Below, piece by piece: positions 6,769 to 14,869 of a stretch of 19,780 nt of DNA (positions within the stretch are counted from its first letter, which is position 1; the number at the start of each line of letters is the position of its first letter). The notes below the pieces were generated by a model. The model was not told where the DNA came from and did no database searches. It saw only the letters and a list, made by a program, of their open reading frames with translations. Source of the stretch: Wenzhouxiangella sp. (GTDB lineage: Bacteria; Pseudomonadota; Gammaproteobacteria; Xanthomonadales; Wenzhouxiangellaceae). The stretch is from contig SKZJ01000136.1 of NCBI GenBank assembly GCA_007127425.1, positions 1 through 19,780 of the forward strand. Reading direction: 5' to 3'. The position numbers and the translations under genes were made by a program.

Positions 6769-9207
6769 ATGAAACGACTGTTTCTCCTGATCCTGCTGCT
6801 TGCCGCCTTTGCCCCAGCCTACGGCGAGACCTTTCGCATCGCCGACATCCGTGTCGAAGGCTTGCAAAGAATCTCCGAGGGCAACGTCTTCAGCTTCATT
6901 CCCGTTGAAGTCGGCGACATGCTGACGCCGTCGCTATCGCGTGGCACCATTCGCGACCTCTACCGAACCGGGTTCTTCGATGATGTGGTGCTTGCCCGCG
7001 ACGGCGACGTACTCGTCATTCGCGTGACCGAACGGCCGGCCATTACCCGCATCGAGATCGACGGCAACCGACAGATCAAGACCGAGGATCTGATGCCGGC
7101 GCTGGCGGGGATCGGAATTGCCGAGGGCGAGATCTTCAACCAGCTCGAACTCGACCGCGTGCGCCACGAACTCATTCAGCAGTACTTCAGCCGCGGCCAC
7201 TACGCCGTGGACGTGGAAACCACGGTGCGCCGCCTGGAGCGCAACCGGGTCAACCTCAGCATCCAGGTCGACGAAGGCGACCAGGCACGGATCCGTCATA
7301 TCAACATCGTCGGCAATGAAACATTCAGCGACAAGGAACTGCGCGAAGATTTCGAGTCGCACACCACGCGCGGCCTGATGTTCTGGCGTGGACGCAACCA
7401 GTACACGCGCGAGAAGCTCTCCGGCGACCTCGAGTCATTGCGGGCCTACTATCTCGATCGCGGCTACATGGACTTCTCGATCGAATCCACCCAGGTCTCG
7501 ATCAGTCCCGACAAGCAGGACATCTTCATTACCGCCAATGTCCGCGAGGGCGAGGTCTACACGGTCAACGACGTGCAACTGACCGGCGACCTGGTTTTAC
7601 CCGAGAGCACCCTGCGGCGCCTGATCACGGTGGAAGCCGGCGAGACCTTTTCACGCCGCAAGCTCGAGCAGAGCATCGAGAACATCACCGCGGTACTGGC
7701 CAACATCGGCTATGCCTTTGCCAACGTCAACCCGGTCCCGACCATCGACCGCGAGACACGCGAGGCGGAAATCAACTTCTTTATCGAGCCGGGCAAGCGC
7801 GTCTACGTGCGACGCATCGAGTTTCGCGGCAACGTCCAGACCAAGGACGAAGTCCTGCGGCGCGAGATGCGTCAGTTCGAGGGTTCCTGGTTCTCTCAGG
7901 CCTCGGTCGACCGGTCGCGCATTCGAATCCAGCGGCTGGGCTTTTTCGATAACGTCGATATCGAGACACCGCAGGTCGAAGGCTCCGAGGATCAAATCGA
8001 CATCATCGTCAACGTCGAGGAAATGCCCTCGGGCAGCTTCCAGATCGGGCTAGGCTACTCACAGCTGCAGGGCATCATCGCCTCGATGTCGATCGAGCAG
8101 AATAATTTCCTCGGCAGCGGGCGCCAGGTTGGCATGTCGGTCAGCCGCTCCCGCATCCTGACCCAGGTCGGCGTCAACTACACCAATCCCTATTACACCG
8201 ACGACGGCGTCTCGCGCGGCTTTTTCGCACGTTATACCGAATTCGATCAGGGCGGGGCGAACCTCTCGGCCTTCAACACCAGCCAGGCCGCAGGTGGCGT
8301 CAATTACGGTTTCCCCGTCTCCGAAATCGACTTCCTGCGGATGGGCGCATCGGCCTCGCGCGTGGATATCAACCTGCCGAGGATGTTCGTGCCGGTCGAC
8401 CCCGATGATCCCGACAGCCCCATGGAACTCAGAATGCCTGCCAGTCGGCCCCTCGGCATCTCACTGGACGAAGACGGCGACGGCTTCCTGTCACAAGACG
8501 AACGGCGCGTCACTATTTACCGTCTCGACGGCATGTGGTCGCGCGACAGCCGCAATCATTTCCTCAACCCCACCCGCGGCACGCTGCACCGCCTTGGCGC
8601 CGAGATCGCCTTGCCCGGCAGTTCGCGCGAGTTTTACAAGGTCAACTACCGATTCCGCCAGTACTGGCCGATCGGTAATCGCATGGCCTTCAGCCTGCGC
8701 GGCGACCTCGCCTACGGCGACGCCTACGACAACTGGGACGACGAACTCGATATCGAGGACATTGAACCCGAGCGCAGCCCACAGGCACGAACGAGGTGCC
8801 AGGTCGACGAGATCGTCACCGCCGACCGGGGACTGCCGTTCTACGAGCACTTTTACGGCGGCGGCGTGCGCGACATTCGCGGCTTCAACGACAACACGCT
8901 CGGTCCCAAGGATCAGTTCTGCCGTTCGATCGGTGGTGACTTCAAGGTATCCGGTGGGATCGAACTGGCCTTCCCGCTGCCGTTCGGGGACATGAGGGGT
9001 ACGCGACTGGCCTGGTTCGTGGACGTCGGCAACGTCTACCGGGACTTCGACAGTTTCGATGCCGACCTGCTGCGCGCCTCGACCGGGCTGTCGCTGACCT
9101 GGCAAGCACCCGTCGGTCCGATTATCATCAACCTGGCGACCCCGCTCAAGAAACGAGATGGGGACGATACGCAGGTATTGCAGTTCGCCTTCGGCACGAC
9201 GTTCTGA
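6769..9207 (+). CDS. bamA: Outer membrane protein assembly factor BamA
   Basis: BamA is the essential Omp85 barrel that inserts beta-barrel proteins into the outer membrane. It has 812 aa (E. coli 810). A signal peptide spans residues 1-19 (cleavage after AYG). Five POTRA domains follow to about residue 420, then a 16-strand barrel ending in the OMP signal FAFGTTF with C-terminal Phe. The loop-6 motif appears as IRGF (Arg704) instead of the common VRGF. An extracellular-loop segment holds a canonical EF-hand loop at residues 567-578, and two cysteines (677, 718) sit in predicted loops 5 and 6. The start has no clear Shine-Dalgarno; eight T residues directly precede the ATG. skp follows by 24 bp. 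Confidence 0.98.
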   Translation: MKRLFLLILLLAAFAPAYGETFRIADIRVEGLQRISEGNVFSFIPVEVGDMLTPSLSRGTIRDLYRTGFFDDVVLARDGDVLVIRVTERPAITRIEIDGNRQIKTEDLMPALAGIGIAEGEIFNQLELDRVRHELIQQYFSRGHYAVDVETTVRRLERNRVNLSIQVDEGDQARIRHINIVGNETFSDKELREDFESHTTRGLMFWRGRNQYTREKLSGDLESLRAYYLDRGYMDFSIESTQVSISPDKQDIFITANVREGEVYTVNDVQLTGDLVLPESTLRRLITVEAGETFSRRKLEQSIENITAVLANIGYAFANVNPVPTIDRETREAEINFFIEPGKRVYVRRIEFRGNVQTKDEVLRREMRQFEGSWFSQASVDRSRIRIQRLGFFDNVDIETPQVEGSEDQIDIIVNVEEMPSGSFQIGLGYSQLQGIIASMSIEQNNFLGSGRQVGMSVSRSRILTQVGVNYTNPYYTDDGVSRGFFARYTEFDQGGANLSAFNTSQAAGGVNYGFPVSEIDFLRMGASASRVDINLPRMFVPVDPDDPDSPMELRMPASRPLGISLDEDGDGFLSQDERRVTIYRLDGMWSRDSRNHFLNPTRGTLHRLGAEIALPGSSREFYKVNYRFRQYWPIGNRMAFSLRGDLAYGDAYDNWDDELDIEDIEPERSPQARTRCQVDEIVTADRGLPFYEHFYGGGVRDIRGFNDNTLGPKDQFCRSIGGDFKVSGGIELAFPLPFGDMRGTRLAWFVDVGNVYRDFDSFDADLLRASTGLSLTWQAPVGPIIINLATPLKKRDGDDTQVLQFAFGTTF

Positions 9208-9231
9208 TCGACCTCGACCCAGAGGCTGGAA

Positions 9232-9813
9232 ATGACAGGATCCGGCAAGCGACAGCACCGTAAACATGGGACAACCGACCACCAGCGCATCCCGGCGCTG
9301 GCGGCGGTTGCCGTGCTGTGCTGGATGCTGGTCTCCGCCTCGCTGGCCGAGGGCATCCAGATCGGTTACGTCGACATGAAGCGGCTGTTCGACACCATGC
9401 CGCAGCTGGTCGCCGCGCGCGAGGAACTCGATCGCGAATTTCGTCCGCGCAACGAGGCCCTGCTGGCCGACGAGGCCCGCCTGGAGCGAATGCGCCAGGA
9501 ACTGGCCGACGATCCGCTGATCGACGAGCAGCAGCGCATACAGCAGGAGCGTGAGATCAACAACACACGGCGCTCGATCGAACGCCGGCGCGAAGACCTG
9601 GTCGAGGAAATCCGTTTTCGCACCAACGCCAAGACCGAAGCCCTGCGTGACACCATCGATGTCGCCGTACGTGAAATCGCGCGCGAGAATGACTATGACC
9701 TGGTCCTGAGCAACCCGGTGGCCTATGCCTCCGAAAGCGTCGATATCACCGACCAGGTCCTCGAGTGGCTGGAGGAGGACTACCGCTCCAGCGACAACCA
9801 TCGCGATCCCTGA
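9232..9813 (+). CDS. skp: Periplasmic OMP chaperone Skp/OmpH
   Basis: Skp is a periplasmic trimeric chaperone that holds unfolded outer-membrane proteins for BamA. The 193-aa protein has a long basic N-region (residues 1-19) and a hydrophobic stretch, with likely cleavage after SLA at 39. The mature part starts with IGYVDMKRLFDTMP, the OmpH family opening. Residues about 60-150 are charged and heptad-rich, as expected for the coiled-coil tentacles. The C-terminal strand region (DYDLVLSNPVAYAS) matches the trimer body. AGAGG (9221-9225) supports the ATG at 9232. Its place between bamA and lpxD is canonical. Confidence 0.94.
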   Translation: MTGSGKRQHRKHGTTDHQRIPALAAVAVLCWMLVSASLAEGIQIGYVDMKRLFDTMPQLVAAREELDREFRPRNEALLADEARLERMRQELADDPLIDEQQRIQQEREINNTRRSIERRREDLVEEIRFRTNAKTEALRDTIDVAVREIARENDYDLVLSNPVAYASESVDITDQVLEWLEEDYRSSDNHRDP

Positions 9814-9827
9814 AGCCGGTTCAGTTC

Positions 9828-10838
9828 ATGCCCGCCTACTCCCTGGCACAACTCGCCCAACAGTTCGACCTCGACATCCACGGCGACCCGGAACATCAGG
9901 TCAGCGGACTGGCCACGTTGTCCGCCGCCGGGCCGAGCGACCTGGGCTTCCTGGCCAATGCCGCCTATGCTCGTCAGCTCGGTGACTGCCGGGCCGGGGC
10001 CCTGATCCTGACCAGCAACATGGTCGAGCGCTGGTCCGGCAATGCGCTGGTGACACCCAACCCCTATGCCACCTGGGCGCGCATCGCCGGTTTGATGAAG
10101 CCCCGCACGGCCGCAGCGACCGGCATCCACGAGAGTGCCTGGGTGGACCCCGATGCAGTGGTCGATCCGACCGCGGCCATCGGACCGCAATGCAGCATCG
10201 CCGCCGGCTGCCGCATCGGCGCGGGCGCGGAAGTCGGTCCCGGCTGCGTCATCGAACCCGGCGCCATCCTTGGCGACCAATCCCGGCTGGTCGGGCGCGT
10301 GTTCATCGGCGAGAATGTTCAAATCGGTGAGCGCGTGCTGATCCATCCCGGGGCCGTGATCGGAGCCGATGGGTTCGGCCTGGCACTGGACAAGGGTCAC
10401 TGGCTCAAGGTGCCGCAGATGGGGAGCGTGCGCATCGGCAACGATTGCGAGATCGGCGCCAACACCACCATCGATCGCGGTGCCATCGAGGACACCGTGC
10501 TCGACGAGGACGTGCGGCTCGATAACCAGGTGCAGGTCGCCCACAATGTCCACATTGGCGCCCATACCGCGATTGCCGGCTGCGTCGGCATCGCCGGCTC
10601 GACGCGCATCGGGCGCTACTGCATGATCGCCGGCGCCTGCGGTATCGGCGGCCACCTGACGATCTGCGACCAGGTCATCGTCACCGCGATGAGTACCGTA
10701 CTGGACTCGATCGAGGAGCCCGGAGAATACGGTTCGGGCATCCCCGCACGCCCGCACGCGCGCTGGAAGAGAATCCTGGTGCGCCTGGGCCAGCTCGACG
10801 ACTGGTCCCGGCGCCTGCGCAGAATAGAAAACAAGTAA
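9828..10838 (+). CDS. lpxD: UDP-3-O-acyl-glucosamine N-acyltransferase LpxD
   Basis: LpxD adds the second hydroxyacyl chain, to N2 of UDP-3-O-acyl-glucosamine, in lipid A synthesis, using acyl-ACP. The 336-aa protein (E. coli 341) has the N-terminal uridine-binding domain (residues 1-100), then a left-handed beta-helix of hexapeptide repeats (about 105-290), and a C-terminal helix. The catalytic histidine falls at His239 in VQVAHNVHIG, the same number as in E. coli. The frame is open upstream to 9765 inside skp. The ATG at 9828 is chosen because the family N-terminus (YSLAQLAQQF) begins there, 14 nt after the skp stop. Its Shine-Dalgarno is weak. Confidence 0.96.
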   Translation: MPAYSLAQLAQQFDLDIHGDPEHQVSGLATLSAAGPSDLGFLANAAYARQLGDCRAGALILTSNMVERWSGNALVTPNPYATWARIAGLMKPRTAAATGIHESAWVDPDAVVDPTAAIGPQCSIAAGCRIGAGAEVGPGCVIEPGAILGDQSRLVGRVFIGENVQIGERVLIHPGAVIGADGFGLALDKGHWLKVPQMGSVRIGNDCEIGANTTIDRGAIEDTVLDEDVRLDNQVQVAHNVHIGAHTAIAGCVGIAGSTRIGRYCMIAGACGIGGHLTICDQVIVTAMSTVLDSIEEPGEYGSGIPARPHARWKRILVRLGQLDDWSRRLRRIENK

Positions 10839-10863
10839 TAAACTCTCAGGAAAAACAGATCAT

Positions 10864-11331
10864 ATGACCATGCAAAATGGAGTCGATATCGAGAAGGTGC
10901 TCGAGCTGTTGCCGCACCGCTATCCCTTTCTGCTCATCGACCGGGTGCTCGATTACTCCCTCGACGAGCCGCCCTCGATTCGTGCATTGAAGAATGTCAC
11001 CATCAACGAGCCGTTCTTTCAGGGCCACTTTCCGGGTCACCCGGTGATGCCGGGGGTACTGATCCTCGAAGCCATGGCTCAGGCCGCCGGATGCCTCGCG
11101 CACATGGCCCGGGAGGCCAAGAACGAGAAGAGCCAGCTCTACTACCTGGTCAAGATCGACAAGGCCCGATTCAATCGGGTCGTCGTACCCGGAGACCAGT
11201 TGATCTTCGAGGTGCAGCAGAAGCGTCTGATGCGCAACATGGGCCTGTACCAGGCCACCGCCCTGATCGACGGCCAGACCGCATCGAGCGCCGAACTGCT
11301 GTGCGCCGCTCGCCCCGATCCGACGCCATGA
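10864..11331 (+). CDS. fabZ: 3-hydroxyacyl-ACP dehydratase FabZ
   Basis: FabZ dehydrates 3-hydroxyacyl-ACP in fatty acid elongation and competes with the Lpx acyltransferases for the hydroxyacyl-ACP pool, which explains its place among lpx genes. The 155-aa hot-dog protein (E. coli 151) shows LLPHRYPFLLIDRV near residue 15, the catalytic His55 in QGHFPGHPVMPGV, and Glu69 in EAMAQAAG. The ATG at 10864 is preceded by AGGA about 12 nt away; a second in-frame ATG at 10870 is equally possible and would shorten it by two residues. It overlaps lpxA through an ATGA junction. Confidence 0.97.
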   Translation: MTMQNGVDIEKVLELLPHRYPFLLIDRVLDYSLDEPPSIRALKNVTINEPFFQGHFPGHPVMPGVLILEAMAQAAGCLAHMAREAKNEKSQLYYLVKIDKARFNRVVVPGDQLIFEVQQKRLMRNMGLYQATALIDGQTASSAELLCAARPDPTP

Positions 11332-12098
11332 TCCATTCCACCGCCATCGTCGAGGACGGCGCCCGGCTCGGCAACAACGTATCAATCGGCGCCTACAGCA
11401 TCGTCGGTTCCGGCGTCGAAATCGGCGACGACTGCTGGATCGGCCCTCACGTGGTCATCAGCGGCCGCACCCGCATCGGGCCGAACAATCGCATCTTCCA
11501 GTTCGCTTCGATCGGCGAGGCGCCACAGGACAAGAAGTACGCCGGCGAGGACACGGCGCTGGAGATGGGAGCCGACAACACCATTCGCGAATACGTCACC
11601 ATCAACCGCGGGACCGCCAATGGTGGGGGCATCACCCGGATCGGCGACGACAACCTTTTGATGGCCTACTGCCACGTGGCCCACGATTGCCAGGTGGGCT
11701 CGCACATCGTCGGCGCCAACGGCGCCACGCTGGCGGGTCACGTAGAGGTCGGCGACTGGGTGATCTTCGCCGGTTTCTCCGGTGCCCATCAATTCTGTCG
11801 TATCGGTGCCCATGCCTTCCTCGGCATGTACGGCGGCGTCAATCAGGATGTGCCCGCCTACGTCATGGTTTCGGGCCAGCCGCCGCGCCCGCGCGGCATC
11901 AACGCCGAAGGCCTGAAGCGGCGCGGCTTCAGCAAGGACCAGATTCGCAACATCCGCGAGGCCTACCGCACCATCTACCGCCTGGGCCTGAGCCGGGACG
12001 AGGCCATCGAGCGACTGCAGGAACGCGTGGCGGAACAGCCCGAGCTCCAGCCGATGATCGACTCGATTCTGACCAGCCAACGCGGCCTGCTTCGCTAA
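11328..12098 (+). CDS. lpxA: UDP-N-acetylglucosamine O-acyltransferase LpxA
   Basis: LpxA starts lipid A synthesis by transferring a 3-hydroxyacyl chain from ACP to UDP-GlcNAc. The 256-aa protein (E. coli 262) is a left-handed beta-helix with IG-type hexapeptide repeats from residue 1 to about 185 and a helical C-terminus (NAEGLKRRGFS onward). The HVAHDC motif at 116-121 carries the likely catalytic base, His119, matching E. coli His125. The ATG overlaps the fabZ stop (ATGA), which fixes the start although the frame is open further upstream. lpxB follows 12 nt after the stop. Confidence 0.97.
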   Translation: MIHSTAIVEDGARLGNNVSIGAYSIVGSGVEIGDDCWIGPHVVISGRTRIGPNNRIFQFASIGEAPQDKKYAGEDTALEMGADNTIREYVTINRGTANGGGITRIGDDNLLMAYCHVAHDCQVGSHIVGANGATLAGHVEVGDWVIFAGFSGAHQFCRIGAHAFLGMYGGVNQDVPAYVMVSGQPPRPRGINAEGLKRRGFSKDQIRNIREAYRTIYRLGLSRDEAIERLQERVAEQPELQPMIDSILTSQRGLLR

Positions 12099-12110
12099 CT
12101 GCACGCGCGC

Positions 12111-13268
12111 ATGGCACACCGTCCCGCACGCCTGGTCCTGACCGCCGGGGAATCCTCCGGTGACCAGCTGGGGGCCGACCTCGCCCATCATCTGAAGCGA
12201 CAGCACCCGGGCATCGAACTGGCCGGCGTTGCCGGACCGGCCATGCAGGCAGCCGGGGTCGAAGCCTGGCACGATCTTGATGTGCTCGGCGTGATGGGGT
12301 TGACCGAAGTGCTGTCGCATCTTCCACGATTGTTCAAGCTGCGACGAGAACTGCGCGAACGGATCCTGGCCTGGCAGCCGGATGCCTTCATCGGTGTCGA
12401 CGCGCCCGATTTCAACCTCGGCCTCGCCAGGCAACTGCGCAAGCGCGGGCTGAAGACCGTGCACTACGTTTCCCCCACCGTATGGGCCTGGCGTGCCGGG
12501 CGCACCCGCAGCGTCGCTCGATCGGTGGACCTGCTGCTTGCCCTGTTCCCGTTCGAGCCCGAACTGTATGCGCCCTACGGGCTCGACACCCGCTTCGTCG
12601 GCCACCCGGTGGCCGATCAGATGGCCGGCCGGCCCGGTCGAGACGAGGCACGCGAACAACTGGGGCTTGACCCGGCCGACACTATCGTCGCCCTGCTGCC
12701 GGGCAGCCGGCGCAGCGAGATCGAACGCCACGCTCGGCTACTCACCGACACCGCCGACTGGATCCGCAGTCGACGCGAATCGGCTCGCATCATGGTGTTC
12801 CTGGCCGACCGCCGTCAGGAACAGCTGTTTCGAGAACTGGCCGGCAGCGGCCTGGAACGCGCCGGCATCGAGATCGTCTGTGAACAAACCCGAAGCGGAC
12901 TGATCGCTGCCGATGCCGCCTGCGTCGCCTCCGGAACCGCCACACTGGAAGGTTTTCTGCTCGAATGTCCGCTGGTCGCCTATTACCGGCTGGCGCCGGC
13001 CAGCTACTGGCTCATCCGGAGCCTGAGGCTGATTCGATCACGCCACATCGCCATGCCCAATATTCTTTACGGCGACGAGATCATTCCGGAGTTCGTGCAG
13101 CAGCATGCCAGCGCCGAGCATCTCGGGCAGGCCGCACTGGCCTGGCTGGACGACTCGGCACGACGCCGCGCATACCGGGAGGTGGCCCGCGGCTTCCGCC
13201 GCCAGCTGGCCGCCGGCGCCGGCGACAATGCCGCACGGGCCATCCTGGAACTGGTCGGTCGTGCCTGA
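12111..13268 (+). CDS. lpxB: Lipid-A-disaccharide synthase LpxB
   Basis: LpxB condenses UDP-2,3-diacylglucosamine with lipid X to form the tetraacyl disaccharide of lipid A, at the inner face of the membrane. The 385-aa protein (E. coli 382) shows the GT19 features: [14 protein letters not shown] at residues 10-23, the DAPDFN segment near 100, [11 protein letters not shown] near 120, [10 protein letters not shown] near 165, and [12 protein letters not shown] near 200. No convincing Shine-Dalgarno precedes the ATG; translation is probably coupled to lpxA. Its 3' end overlaps rnhB by 8 bp. Confidence 0.97.
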   Translation: MAHRPARLVLTAGESSGDQLGADLAHHLKRQHPGIELAGVAGPAMQAAGVEAWHDLDVLGVMGLTEVLSHLPRLFKLRRELRERILAWQPDAFIGVDAPDFNLGLARQLRKRGLKTVHYVSPTVWAWRAGRTRSVARSVDLLLALFPFEPELYAPYGLDTRFVGHPVADQMAGRPGRDEAREQLGLDPADTIVALLPGSRRSEIERHARLLTDTADWIRSRRESARIMVFLADRRQEQLFRELAGSGLERAGIEIVCEQTRSGLIAADAACVASGTATLEGFLLECPLVAYYRLAPASYWLIRSLRLIRSRHIAMPNILYGDEIIPEFVQQHASAEHLGQAALAWLDDSARRRAYREVARGFRRQLAAGAGDNAARAILELVGRA

Positions 13269-13851
13269 CGTGCCTGGCCCCGACGCGCCGAGACTGGCCG
13301 GTGTCGACGAGGCCGGACGGGGCCCACTGGCCGGTCCGGTAGTGGCTGCCGCCGTTATTCTAGATGTCCAAAAACCCATCCACGGGCTTGCCGACTCCAA
13401 GCAGTTATCAGCCCGACGACGCGAGCAACTGGCCGCCGAGATCGCCGAACGCGCCCTGTGCGTGGGCCTGGCGGTCATTGAAGCGGGGGAGATCGACCAC
13501 ATCAACATCCTCCAGGCCACATTGAAAGCCATGTGTCTGGCGGTGGCCGAATTGTCGCCGCAGCCCACCATGGTGCATATCGACGGCAATCAGGCACCCC
13601 CACTGAACCTGCCCCTGAAAACCCTGATCGGCGGCGATCGCATTGACCCGGCCATCGGCGCTGCCAGCATCGTCGCGAAGGTTCACCGCGACCGTTTGAT
13701 GCAGGACTGGCACAAACACTTTCCCGAGTACGGCTTCGACCGTCACAAGGGCTATCCCACCCCGGCCCATCTCGCAGCGCTCAAACGTTTCGGCCCCTGC
13801 CCCGCTCACCGCCAGAGCTTCCGGCCGGTCGCCCAGCTCAGCCTGTTCTGA
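13261..13851 (+). CDS. rnhB: Ribonuclease HII
   Basis: RNase HII cuts RNA in RNA-DNA hybrids and starts ribonucleotide excision from DNA. With the GTG start at 13261 the protein has 196 aa (E. coli 198). The four catalytic acidic residues are at Asp16 and Glu17 (GVDEAGRG), Asp108 (HIDGN) and Asp126 (GGDRID), the same numbers as in E. coli. The [10 protein letters not shown] and [11 protein letters not shown] motifs are also present. The frame is open upstream inside lpxB, but only sequence from 13261 onward looks like the family. A GTG at 13270 is an alternative. In E. coli dnaE and accA follow; here the operon ends. Confidence 0.95.
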   Translation: MPDVPGPDAPRLAGVDEAGRGPLAGPVVAAAVILDVQKPIHGLADSKQLSARRREQLAAEIAERALCVGLAVIEAGEIDHINILQATLKAMCLAVAELSPQPTMVHIDGNQAPPLNLPLKTLIGGDRIDPAIGAASIVAKVHRDRLMQDWHKHFPEYGFDRHKGYPTPAHLAALKRFGPCPAHRQSFRPVAQLSLF

Positions 13852-13856
13852 CTCTT

Positions 13857-13891
13857 CCCGGCACGCGTTCTCGGTTCCGGGATTCTTTGTG
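13857..13891 (+). terminator. Weak candidate terminator after rnhB
   Basis: An 8-bp stem with one mismatch (13857-13864 with 13874-13881, loop of 9) starts 5 nt after the rnhB stop and is followed by a modestly T-rich stretch (attctttgtg). The U tract is poor, so termination may be partial or Rho-assisted. Its place at the end of the long operon, before a new promoter, supports the call. Confidence 0.4.
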
Positions 13892-13919
13892 TGGAGGCGC
13901 GGATTTCCCGGCCCGAAAT

Positions 13920-13951
13920 TTGAACTCTATCGCAGCTTCGACTATAGTCGA
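13920..13951 (+). promoter_or_regulatory. Lipase operon promoter with palindromic operator candidate
   Basis: TTGAAC (13920-13925) and TATAGT (13943-13948) are separated by exactly 17 bp, the best sigma70-type match in the window. A perfect 14-bp palindrome, tcgactatagtcga (13938-13951), covers the -10 box. A dimeric repressor bound there would block RNA polymerase. The promoter call is strong by motif; the operator role is inference. Confidence 0.65.
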
Positions 13952-13982
13952 GCGCGGGGCTGTAAACAAGAACGCATAAAGA

Positions 13983-13988
13983 GAGGAG
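13983..13988 (+). promoter_or_regulatory. Ribosome binding site fixing the lipase start
   Basis: GAGGAG sits 8 nt before the ATG at 13997. The frame is open back to 13889, but that part crosses the promoter. The residues after 13997 form a clean signal peptide, so this start is preferred. Confidence 0.8.
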
Positions 13989-13996
13989 AAATCAGC

Positions 13997-14857
13997 ATGT
14001 TACGAACCGCCAGAGCAGCGCTCGGTATTGCCTTGCTGCTGACATTCGGTTCCGTATGGAGCGCGACCGGAGTCGCCTTCGTCCACGGAACCGGCCACCA
14101 GACCGATGCCCTCAACGACTACTGGACGACCGCCAACGTCAACTCCATCCGGCAGGGGCTGTCGAATTCCGGCAATTACGTCGTCATCAACTGCGATTTC
14201 GAGCAGTACATGTGGGACGCACAAGCTGCGGGTTGTCTGGCCGGGCAACTGCACAACTTCATTACCAGCCGCGGCATCACTGATCTGGTCGTACTGACTC
14301 ATTCCAACGGCGGCAACGTGATGCGCTGGATCATGTCCAACCCGACCTGGGACAGCCGCTATCCCCTGATCATCGAGCGCCTGCGCTGGGTCAATGCGCT
14401 GGCACCGTCCAGTCTCGGCACCCCGCTGGCTGACGCCGTCATGCAGGGCAACATATTCGAGGCCTCGCTGGGCTGGCTGCTCGGCTACCAAAGCGATGCG
14501 GTGCGCATGCAGCAGACCAGCTGGATGGCCTACTACAATTCCACCTGGCTGCTGGGCACCTCCGGTCGACCTTCTCTGCCGAAGGGCTTCTGGAACGTGG
14601 TCGGTAGCGACGTCCATGCCAACGTATTCAATGGTGCCTCCTACTGCGGTGGCTACAGCTACCAGGCCGGTCTGGCCATCACCCAGGCCTGGCTGGACAG
14701 CTGCTCGGACGGGTTTCTGGAGTGTTCCAGCCAGAATGGTGCCGGTTACCTGTGGTTCTACGACCACTGGCGCACCGACCGGGGACGCAAGCTCTCGCAC
14801 CACCAGAGCCGACGCGACTGCTTCAATCTCGACATCATCCTGCGCAACGACCTGTAA
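13997..14857 (+). CDS. Secreted lipase/esterase-like alpha/beta hydrolase
   Basis: A 286-aa protein with a signal peptide (about residues 1-23, ending WSA). The mature part opens with a hydrophobic strand and HGTGH (30-34), a likely oxyanion-hole element. Ser103 in LTHSNGGN looks like the nucleophile elbow of an alpha/beta hydrolase, with Thr in place of the first Gly of GxSxG. Asp238 (CSDGFLE) and His268 or His269 (LSHHQS) are in suitable order to complete the triad. Six cysteines in the mature part suggest disulfides and an exported location. Lipase or esterase is the most likely activity; the substrate cannot be told. It has its own promoter and is the first gene of a two-gene unit. Confidence 0.7.
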   Translation: MLRTARAALGIALLLTFGSVWSATGVAFVHGTGHQTDALNDYWTTANVNSIRQGLSNSGNYVVINCDFEQYMWDAQAAGCLAGQLHNFITSRGITDLVVLTHSNGGNVMRWIMSNPTWDSRYPLIIERLRWVNALAPSSLGTPLADAVMQGNIFEASLGWLLGYQSDAVRMQQTSWMAYYNSTWLLGTSGRPSLPKGFWNVVGSDVHANVFNGASYCGGYSYQAGLAITQAWLDSCSDGFLECSSQNGAGYLWFYDHWRTDRGRKLSHHQSRRDCFNLDIILRNDL

Positions 14858-14869
14858 CCCGGAGGCATC

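Noticed and set aside
8491..9801. 436-codon minus-strand frame across the end of bamA and skp
   Set aside because: Antisense to conserved plus-strand genes; the peptide has no domain structure.
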